Shown piece after piece: positions 9,053-17,569 of a stretch of DNA of 64,000 nt. Under the pieces are notes generated by a model, which did not search any database, was not told where the DNA came from, and was given only the letters and a program-made list of their open reading frames with translations. Made by a program: the position numbers and the translations under genes. This stretch comes from Paramacrobiotus metropolitanus (Eukaryota; Tardigrada; Eutardigrada; Parachela; Macrobiotidae): positions 1 to 64,000 of the forward strand of contig NW_026570490.1 of the NCBI RefSeq assembly GCF_019649055.1. The letters run 5' to 3'. Positions within the stretch are counted from its first letter, which is position 1; each line of letters opens with the position of its first letter.

Positions 9053-10050
9053 GTGGAACCAACGAGAGACTTGTACTGTTGTACAGTAAATTGAACAATC
9101 CCTTATGTGGGGATGTTCAATGAAATCAGGAACGTCTTTGGGTTCAGGAACTTCCGAGGGTCAGGATGGTCCGACTTGTTGTTGTTGTTGTTGTGTTGAT
9201 GTGTCTGTGTATGACTCAGTACACAACGTTACGATACAGTACTATGGTACAGTACAGTATGATAAGGTACTACAGTAGAGTACGTCCTATACTACTGTGC
9301 TGACCAGTATGACGTCACAGGGCTAAGTGGTCTTGCACTTCACTGCCTACGTCACAGAATGCGAGCCGCGTGCAAAATTTAAAAAATGATGATTCACGCC
9401 TATGTTAAGCGTATGGGAAGTTTCCCCTGCACGCTGATTGGCTAGCCTCAAAGTACTGAAAATCGGGCGTTCTGACGTCACAAGGAAATTCAAGAATTTT
9501 CACGCTTATTTTCGCGGAAAAACAAGAATATTTTTAGGTCGATCAGAGATGTTTTCTGGTCGAAATTTTAATTTTTAACCGTTAGAAATAATTTCTAGGT
9601 TCTTTAGAAATTTTTCTGACAGTGAAAAGTCCGTCGAATCAACAAAGAAAGAGTATGACCGACCTGTGGTCAGTTACACAGAGTGGTCCGTTAGGTCGGT
9701 AAAGTAACTTTTTTAGGTCGGTTTCTCCGACAAAATTAAGTTTTACCGTAGAAAAATTATTTCTAGTTCTTAGAAATAAATTTCAGCCGTTAGAATTAAA
9801 AGTTATAGCTAGAATCGACCTGTGTCGACCTGTAACCGGGACTTTACCGTATGTTACTGTAGAGTCCGTGGAGGTCGGTGATCCGCCGTTGGGAGGTCGA
9901 TTTCCGTTAGAGTTGCGGGTCGCCGTTCAAGGCGAAGGTCCCCGATTGTTGAGAGGCTCCTTCTGGGCGCTGCAGGCTACTGTCCGAGCCTGATCCGTCA
10001 GTTGGGATTGGGGAAGTTCCCGTTCGTCCGTCTGGGGCAGTCAGCCGAAG
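9053..10050 (-). other. Putative 5' leader/LTR region of the retroelement
   Basis: This non-coding stretch lies upstream of the first element ORF in its transcription direction. It contains a TTG microsatellite (about 9,176-9,196), a run of TACAGTA/GTACAG repeats (9,225-9,285), AT-rich A/T tracts (9,480-9,800) and several AGGTCGGT copies shared with the coding part (about 9,690, 9,715 and 9,875). An LTR is expected here, but its TG...CA ends and the tRNA primer site could not be fixed without a second LTR. Confidence 0.4.
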
Positions 10051-11378
10051 TGCTCTCCTTATGTGGAAGAGCCAAAGATAGGGCAAGCGAAGGTGGCAGG
10101 GATCGCTTTTGCGATCAACCTGTTGCTACCACAGTCGCTAGACAGCAAAGACCAGGTTGAAGCAGAGGCTGCGTTCGCAGTCAATCTGACTTTCAACCAC
10201 GGGTTCTCCAGTTCTCCGCGAAATTATGCCTTTACCGTCTCCTCAAAGGATCCGGTAGAACGAAAACCAGACGATCTGCTTACCATGTGACAGGCAAGCA
10301 CAGAGAGCTCACAGATGACTTTATTGTACAAATAAAGTGGAGCAAATGCCGCGTGAATGCGGGAAAAACACAACAAAGGCCAGTGTCTGGCAGAAATCAG
10401 CAAGTCAAGTTGCTGCGAGCTAGTTCTAGAGCGTAATGAAATGTAGAGAAAGAAATGTGCTGGCGGCAACGGCGTCACGCTGTCCAGACACATGGAATGT
10501 GAGTGCGCAGACTGGACTCGTATCCAACGCGAGCGAATATACGCTGAGTCATACAGCGAGAGAGAGGAGCGAGAGAGCAAGTATGCTCAGTGAGTGCGCC
10601 CGCGGTGTATCCGCATAGGCGGAGAGTGCAGTGCAGCCACTCACGTACGTACAAGAGAGGGCGAATCAGCATGTGTGCAGTGATACGCATACGCAAAGTG
10701 GCGTATCTATCACGCAGGCTGTCGTGCCTCTAACAGACCAATAGTTGCTTTCCCAAGACTGCACAGTTTTAATTCATTGTTTCAGCGGGATGTGCGGATG
10801 CACTATCGCTGATCGTAAAATTTTATGCTCATGTTTTGAGTTTTTCTACAGATGTAAACATTTTCGCAATCGGCCCTGTCTGGAGTGACCTTTGGTTAGA
10901 GAGACCTTCCAGGTTATCCGTTTGAGAATTATACTCCCATGAAACGCAAACAAACTGGCTAATTAAATCTATTCAATTACATATTCTTCCATTTTTATCC
11001 GGAGGCAGGCTCAGTTAACTTGTAACTTGTAAGTAAAACATGATTTGGCAAAAGGGCATCACTGGAACCAAAAGCTGTCATGTAGAATGTCGTTAAGATT
11101 TACCGGTAAATATTTATTATTTATTTACATAATATTGCAGATCACATTAGAGAAACAAGATACGAACAAAAACGCTTGTGCCAGAACGCAGAGTATCGTA
11201 GAAGCAAGGGTTACACGTCAAAGCAGGGCCAATTTGCTTTGTTGGACGGGTACATAAAAACACATTCGTGACAATTCCCCCGTAGAGGAATTGAATACGT
11301 AGGCGGTGGTTATATCATTATTACATAATAAAAATATGCAGTGAAAAATTTGAAAAAAAAGCTAAATTTGACCGTCTC
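10051..11378. other. Intergenic stretch without supported gene
   Basis: This spans the flank of the retroelement to the inverted repeat. It includes a 75-codon plus-strand frame (10,063-10,290) with two similar 'GCTTTTGCGATCAACCTG / GCGTTCGCAGTCAATCTG' segments about 85 bases apart, a purine-rich GAGAGA patch near 10,556-10,580, and AT-rich sequence after 10,780. None of the open frames resembles a known protein. Confidence 0.4.
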
Positions 11379-11571
11379 ACCGAATTTCTTTTGCACGACT
11401 GCAGTATTTTACAAAGTAAGCCTAAATAGATCGAAAAAGTGCACCCATACCACCGGACCATCGCTTCCAGTGTTCCCTTTCATTATGGCTACACCGGTGA
11501 CATGGGTGCAGTTTTTCGATCTATTTGGGCTTCCTTTGAAAAACACTGCAGTCGTTCAAAAGAAATTCGGT
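11379..11571. repeat. Imperfect inverted repeat with 78-bp arms and 37-base loop
   Basis: The left arm 11,379-11,456 and the reverse complement of the right arm 11,494-11,571 match at about 70 of 78 positions by eye. The pair would fold into a long hairpin. A plus-strand open frame (11,341-11,589) crosses it only by chance. It could be a foldback/MITE-type element, a recently formed inverted duplication, or a hairpin-RNA source. Confidence 0.85.
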
Positions 11572-12991
11572 GTGGATACTGGATACTGAAGAGGAAAATA
11601 CACATTTCACTGATGCCAGTTAAATCGGAACCATGCGTTCTTCTGCGTACGAGTTGTCTAGTTCCAACGTGAATTTTTTAGGGTAGAATTTCGGAAATGT
11701 ATAGCAATACGTTATTGATATCTAGCAATCCGTTATTTTGACATGCACTGTTCATCCTGGACAGTGGACACAGCATTCTTGTCCTGGGAAACGAGCAATT
11801 AAGTGTTCCAGTTCAATAATTTTTTTCTGAGCGCAGATAGTATGGAGAGTGAGGTGAGTCATCCGCTAATACTGTCGCAGGACAATAAGAATGCAAGCCT
11901 GCTGCCCTACGTGTATGATTGTTGGTGGAATACCGACCGTCTAGCTTTGCGATACATGTACTGATGTACAGCATCTCTTCACTACTCAAATGGGAATCCG
12001 ACAGAGAATCGGCAACTGAACAGACAGGATTGAGGCTAACCTTTAGTGTCCTTTGCTTTCCATCTTTTCCCCGTTAGAGGATAGACAGACGCAAAAGCTC
12101 AAAACAGACAGAATCATTCTGACCTTTCACTTAGAGAGTTCTGACCTTTCAGTTACACGCTGGATCCTATACTAATATAATATATACAAGACAGACTACG
12201 TCTGCCATATGTTATATTAGGCTTGCCCGTTTCAACCGTGCAGCGCCTACGTAAAATATCTGCAATATTGCACAAACTGCAAGGTACAGAATATAGAACA
12301 GGGAGGCATATAGTTTTGTCTTTGACCCATCAATACGAATACTGTGGTTGACACTATCCCATGCAAAGAGCAGAAACGGTGCACCATATTTATTTAATTA
12401 TACTATGTCCATTTTTATTTATCCCCGAATCCCCAAGGATCGTTTCAAATATATAAATAGTTTTGACAAGCGTTTGGATTCCGAACATTGCAGTTGTAAC
12501 CGAAGGACCAAATTTAACGCTTTTGGTAGAAGACCAAATCAGATTGATAAACAGCTAGCTGTATTAGCAACATATAATTTATATGAGAAGCCGAATTTAA
12601 GGGAAGTCGAATTTAAGTTGTGTACCGAAAAACGGGAAATGTACCGACGGCAGTACATGGACATATGTTGAACGCATGCCAGCGTCTACTCGTAGGCTAT
12701 TAGGGAATCCGTCGCTATTATGCACTAATAATACTGCAATTGCTTTAGCAAAAAAGAACCAATTTGAACAGTTGCATGGGACCATATATAAATGTAGCTA
12801 CAGAAAGGTCAACGCTGTTAATTGCTACTTTGATAAAGATAAAACGACTAATTTTCAGCCCGAGTAAGCTAGCAGCAACACTGCTACAGAAAAGGGAAGA
12901 TAAAGCTTTTGGGCTTTGCATATTTTGAAATTTAATATTAGGGAAAAACGCAATAAAAATTACGCTATTAATATCGCATATAATATCAAGC
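11572..12991. other. Intergenic stretch downstream of neuropeptide gene 1
   Basis: AT-rich sequence between the inverted repeat and the 3' end of the first peptide gene. The longest frames (12,348-12,671 plus, 12,745-13,191 minus) show no family resemblance, and the latter overlaps the real peptide exon. No repeat or RNA gene was recognised. Confidence 0.4.
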
Positions 12992-12992
12992 T

Positions 12993-14272
12993 TTATTTTC
13001 CAAGATACCATACGCCTCCGCCGCCACGTTTTCGCCCCAGATACCACGGTCCTGTTCGACCTCTCTTGGACATGCCATCGTTTTCCGCATAATCGGCTGC
13101 GGGAAACTCGTTGATTCCGCTTCGCTTCCCTAAATACCACGGTGCGCTCTTCGTAGCTCTTTTTCCCAAATACCGATTCGTCCCCGACCATATGATTGGG
13201 GTTGAACGCTTTGGATGGCTAGTGCCCACTGTCTTGTCTTTTTGTGACTGTAGTATCCACAGTCCCCCAAATGAATCTCTCTTCATCCTGACCTTTTCTT
13301 CATCCCGCTGTAGTGTATTATTGCTATCGTCGAAATCAACTGAACGCTTGCCTAAATACCAGTTGCCAGTATTGGCTAATTCACGATCGTTGTCCGAGGC
13401 GCGCCGCGACATGAGGCGCTGGTTGGTGGCGTCCGGGTTTAACACAAAACCGCCAAGTGGTGATCCAGCCGGGCGCCATCCTCGGATTCTGGACGGGTCC
13501 ACTACGACCGGCAGTCGTCGTGTAAAAGGCGGGATGCTAAACCACGATGTTATGCCGGCAGCGCGCTTGCCAATCCGCAAGTATTGTGGAATATTTCCGC
13601 CTTCGGGAAATACATTGCCGGAATTCCCGTTTGCCGGAATTGCCGGAATTCCCATTGCCGGAATTCCCGGAATGCCGGAATTCCCGTCATCGGAATTCCC
13701 GTTTGTAACTATGATGGGAGGCGAATCGGCCAACACAACGGTTTCGTCCGGAAAAGCCGTTTCGTCTACCGAAGCATCTATAAGACGAGAGCTTTGACTG
13801 AGCCACATACAGTAGCTACTGTTAAAGGTCTTGCATTGGAATTATTGTTTAAATGGTTATCCATTATCTTATGTGTTTAGTCATTATTGTACTCGTATTC
13901 AGAACCAGTCATATGTAATCATATGCATAACCGTTAACGTAATTATCTGATTAAAATTATAGGACATACAAATAAGGTTATAGGTCATACAAACGTCATA
14001 ATTTTACAGGGGGCACCTTACTTCAGTTGTTGTTATATAAATGGCGGCCTAATTATGCAATTAAAATTATGCGCATCCTTATACGGTAGGTAATACAATA
14101 ATTATGTGTTGTCACAAATGCACAATTAATACAAATCTGTCATTAAGTGTATATGACACTTACCGTTTGGAACATCGGCGACAACCTTCGTTGCAAACAA
14201 AAGCGGTAGAATGCAGAGTAAAGCCGCAAAGGTCACCGCTCCCCGTTGTCGAAAATCCTGTTCGCGGTGCAT
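12993..14272 (-). CDS. Neuropeptide precursor 1 with multiple WYL-amide peptides (2 exons, 297 aa)
   Basis: Exon 1 (14,272-14,164) encodes a signal peptide: a basic N-terminus, the hydrophobic core A-L-L-C-I-L-P-L-L-F, then V-V-A before the cleavage site. Its donor is GTAAGTG. The best acceptor (TTATAG) starts exon 2 at 13,777, which runs to the stop at 12,993. Phase 1 joins correctly and 894 nt total is divisible by three. Exon 2 encodes repeated peptides that end in Gly followed by basic cleavage sites: NWYLGKR, NRYLGKR, APWYLGKR, GPWYLGRKR and a terminal VWYLGK, plus a divergent YLRIGKR. Gly would become the C-terminal amide, giving peptides ending W/R-Y-L-amide (for example ATKSAPWYL-amide). 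It is a secreted neuropeptide or hormone precursor. The peptide family does not match any I can name. A paralogue lies about 2.3 kb upstream on the same strand. Confidence 0.85.
13617..13707. repeat. GGAATTCCCG-type tandem repeat inside precursor exon
   Basis: A degenerate repeat of 9-12-base units (GGAATTCCCG, GGAATTGCCG, GGAATGCCG) lies inside exon 2 of precursor 1. It stays in frame and encodes a Gly/Asn/Ser/Ile/Pro/Ala-rich spacer between the signal peptide and the first peptide. It is likely to vary in copy number between individuals. Confidence 0.8.
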
Positions 14273-14351
14273 ATTTCAGATATACAACCACGATACAATC
14301 TACCGAATAGTGTACTACCAGTTCTATCACTGCTAGGACGCACTGATCAAT

Positions 14352-14360
14352 CCTTTTATA
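14352..14360 (-). promoter_or_regulatory. TATA box of neuropeptide gene 1
   Basis: TATAAAAGG on the minus strand, about 80 bases before the ATG at 14,272. This matches the metazoan TATA consensus and allows a roughly 50-base 5' UTR. No 5' intron is needed. Confidence 0.6.
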
Positions 14361-16549
14361 CATAATAACAAATTTTCTGCACCTGTTTGAAGGAACAGCT
14401 ATACGACCAGAGTCATAAAACAATCACAATAATGCTTTAGTTACAATATAATAATGGGCACTATTAATCAAGTTTGTGGCATAATATCAATAATTAGTGC
14501 AATTCAAAGCAGCCGGTCTTTGTCCTGAAAGTCTTGGAAATTAATTTTGCAACAACCAGGCAAATTTTAACGTCAGCCGAGCGCACCGCACCGATGGCTG
14601 ACGCGGTTTAGTATTTTGTATTTTACGAAAGCAATTTCTTAATGGAAGAGTGAATACGCTGTGAATCAGCCAGAGCATCATCCCATGATTACTGTAGATT
14701 TGGTGTGCTCATGAAAGTTTAAAAGCTATAGAAATGGCCAGCAAACATGAGCGAAAATTTAAATAGGTTGGGGTGGTAGGTAGGGCTAGGACTAGAATAT
14801 GCATTTCCGGAATAATGTAAATCCTTCCGAAAAAACAGTTTAAAGGACGGGTCACTATAGGTCACACCAAAACTCTTGTGACAGCACTCACAGCACCTAT
14901 GCCGACACCGAAAAATTGTAAGTGAAATGTCCAGATACATGCATGGTACCAGTTTCGTATATAAGTATACCTAGAAAGTTTCGCTTTCCGGCATTGCGAA
15001 ACTCTTTTTTGTATAATTTTACTTCATTCTAAAGCCAAAGGCTTGTGTGTGTACACACTGGCTTGAATAACGTTTGTGCGCACTGCAGCCGGTTGCTGAA
15101 ATATGGTGAACTAAAATTGACAAATTTCTGGATGCATTGTAGAGTACCAAAACTCCTGTTAATATCTGATCTTTTTGAAACTTCGCTGCAAAAGGCAAGG
15201 CGCATTATTGTAGAGCAAATTCTGAACCAAAATAAATAAAAACGCATTACTTGTAATTTGTAATCATTTAAAAAGGGCACTTCTTTGAATTTCGGCGCCT
15301 AAAGCTAATTCCCCAGAAGAGACAAATTTGGTATTTTGATTCCAGTCCTGGGAAATGCCTACCTAGCCCGCTTGCACTGTACTCTACTCTACTCTAATAA
15401 CTCACCGTCCCTTGTCTGTGCGTATGAAATATTCATATCATACGAGTACTGCCAGAGCATGAAGAACGCCTTGGTTTTAATTTGTTGTAAGACATATATT
15501 GCTGTCAGCAGCTTTTGAATATTTGTGGATAAAATTCTTTTGCACCGTAAAATACGAATCAGTACGAAGTTACATAGTACGTTCTGAGATGGCGGAGGCT
15601 GCTAGAAAAAAATCTTTGGAATTAATCAAAAGCATGTCGGTAAGTTAAGAGGCTCTACACATACATATGTTGCAAAAATATATCTGAATTTGGTTTGGTC
15701 GGATTCGTATGAGAAGTTGTAATTTCCCAGAAATCGACATGGCGTGCACATACGGTCTCCATACTGCTTTAGCTGGCCAGTATGCTTTTTGTTTAAAATA
15801 CGGCGTACCGTTGTTTTACAGTTTTCCTCTATTTGTGTTTAACATTTATTATTAACGACTGGCGCACGAACATTCAACACTTAAAACGCCAATGTGCTTG
15901 TCGCGATAAGAGCGGAAGACAAATCGTTGTTTTCTGTATATGAATTAATCTGTTGCTCGAATGCTGTTGTATCGAACGACAAAACTCCGTGAAGTTGACC
16001 GCGGCTTTTATTTTGCAACCTTATTAAGTGAAACTCAGTTATGATCTGTACTACTGTGTGTATGTAGAAAATAAATAAATACCTTAATTTGTATTGGTTA
16101 AATTGCGAATAAATATTCCTTTTTGGAGTAGTAAATCTCTGGACAATGGTAATTTAATCTGTTGTGTGGCATGTATTATGTACTTTCAACGTATGCAGCC
16201 ATATTTGCAAATTGAGATGTTTTCCCATCATAATTATGACATAACATACGCCTGCCAGTCGTCAGCCCGCCGGGTATCACACCCAGAACCGTTACATAAA
16301 TAAGAATTATATCACTAGATACTGAGATGCCAGTGTTTGATTAAATTACAATTGGGAGTACAATGATCACGATCCATGATACATTAATGCAATTACAACC
16401 AGGAAAGATTCATAACATATATAAAAACTGTTAAATAATAGCAAACATGCGCAATCAGAAGAATGACTACCGCTTGCTACCTCTATAAATAGACAAACAC
16501 CCAAACAACGCCTCAGATTAATGTGCGATTTGCTTTGACAATACATGGC
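14361..16549. other. Intergenic region between the two neuropeptide genes
   Basis: AT-rich. It contains an isolated plus-strand first-exon-like frame at 15,589-15,639 (listed separately) and no other coding sequence that I can support. Nothing resembling a third peptide precursor (no further W-Y-L-G-K units on either strand) was seen. Confidence 0.4.
15589..15639 (+). CDS. Orphan candidate first coding exon (17 codons)
   Basis: An ATG in good context (GAGATGGCG) opens a 17-codon basic/amphipathic frame starting M-A-E-A-A-R-K-K that runs exactly into a consensus donor GTAAGTTA in phase 0. A strong acceptor (TTGTTTTACAG) ends at 15,821, but the frame then stops after six codons, giving only a 23-residue product. 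It may belong to a micropeptide, or to a longer plus-strand gene whose later exons I could not find. Weak support. Confidence 0.2.
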
Positions 16550-17411
16550 TTATCCGAGATACCAGGGAGCTTTGTCGCCGACTGTTTTCTCCCCAGTGTT
16601 GCGCGCCCTTGAATGTCGTACTAGATGGCTAACGTGAGCACTCCGCGATTCCAGGTGGGCCGATCGTTTCCCCAGATACCAGGTCGGCTTTTCATTGGTG
16701 ACCTTTGGTTTATCCGACGTACTGCGTTTGAGGCGCGGAGTATTGAGGGTGTCGAATAGATCCGTAGCGGACCTTCCTGTAAACTTTCCATTAAGGTCAC
16801 TTTGTGCTTCCCATCCGGCAGAGTTGTGCGTCATGGCAGAAGGACTGCTGATCCCTGATTTTGAGTTCTGGGAGTCGTTATCGTGAATTGCTTGCTGCAG
16901 ATCAGACCGTTTGCCAAGGTACCATGTACCAGCTTGGTTAGGATTGCCGGTTCGCTTTGCTTCCAACGGCGAGTTCGTTTTGGCAGTAAGCTCGCGTACT
17001 TGAGAAAGAGCTGTCAAAGTTAATTTGAAATTGTTAGAAAATTATACAGTATTAATAGAGATCAATAGCATATTTCACATACTCTGTACGTATTGTACAT
17101 ATCGGCACATGCAGATTTTAATGTTCCTATAATTATTCGTCATAGTACAGAAATTTTATCCAATCAAATGCAAAGATTTTGCAGAAGACACATTTATGTT
17201 ATATCAGTAGCACTACAGCGCCATTATTAATCTTATAACATTTGTATAATAAGTATATAATTATAAAGTGAAACAAATTGGGTTACTTACTGGTAGAAGG
17301 GTTCCAGTATCTTTCGAGGAATAACTGACTTGTTCGACTGCAAATTACGCAGTTAAAAGCCGCGTAAAACATAAGGGAAATATTGAATATTTCGCGCACA
17401 GTCAAAGCCAT
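16550..17411 (-). CDS. Neuropeptide precursor 2 with WYL-amide peptides (2 exons, 193 aa)
   Basis: Exon 1 (17,411-17,291) encodes a hydrophobic signal peptide (I-F-N-I-S-L-M-F-Y-A-A-F-N-C-V-I-C) followed by an N-terminal spacer, and ends at donor GTAAGTAA in phase 1. Exon 2 starts at 17,010 after TTTGACAG and ends at the stop at 16,550; 582 nt total is divisible by three. It encodes three peptides: AGTWYLGKR, KPTWYLGKR and a C-terminal APWYLG immediately before the stop, so the last Gly is the amide donor without any basic residues. Dibasic sites flank the spacers. It shares peptide signature, exon structure, intron phase and strand with precursor 1, and is therefore a tandem duplicate with diverged spacers. 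An in-frame ATG 66 bases further upstream would add residues before the signal core and is less likely. Confidence 0.85.
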
Positions 17412-17557
17412 TTTGGGGAAGGCCGGAAAAGACGCTCTTGAAGGTATCAAGCTGATAAAGAGTAATCTCAATATCCTGTTTTTAAGCACCTTTTGATCGA
17501 AGAAACTGAAATGAAGAAGTTCAGCGAATTCTGAAATGGTGAACGAATAACCGGCAA

Positions 17558-17565
17558 TTTATATA
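17558..17565 (-). promoter_or_regulatory. TATA box of neuropeptide gene 2
   Basis: TATATAAA on the minus strand, about 150 bases before the ATG at 17,411. The arrangement is like that of the paralogue. Confidence 0.5.
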
Positions 17566-17569
17566 TCCT

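Larger units (their letters stand above)
1..10050 (-). mobile_element. Degenerate Ty3/gypsy-like LTR retroelement, left-truncated by the window
   Basis: All ORFs read on the minus strand. In element order (high to low coordinate) they are a short basic ORF, a PTTEVG-repeat ORF, a coiled-coil ORF, a Pro/Gln-rich ORF, a Gag with capsid-like region and CCHC knuckle, a retropepsin ORF and reverse-transcriptase remnants at the left edge. Gag-protease-RT order is that of Metaviridae-type elements. Adjacent ORFs overlap in different frames where the family sequence simply continues, so this copy carries several indels and is not autonomous as it stands. The 3' half (rest of RT, RNase H, integrase, 3' LTR) would lie left of base 1. 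The right boundary is estimated from where the GGTCGG-rich base composition fades, at about 9,900-10,050. No LTR pair can be compared inside the window. Confidence 0.85.

Noticed and set aside
9040-9070. Primer-binding-site-like GGTTCAAGTGGAACCA
   Set aside because: It ends in CCA but is itself a near-palindrome inside or next to the first ORF start. No tRNA 3' end could be matched with confidence.
10063-10290. 75-codon plus-strand ORF next to the retroelement end
   Set aside because: No recognisable domain. Its internal similarity comes from a short duplicated DNA segment rather than a clear protein repeat.
13617-13707. Possible CRISPR-like array
   Set aside because: Units are 9-12 bases, lack unique spacers, and lie in frame inside a eukaryotic coding exon.
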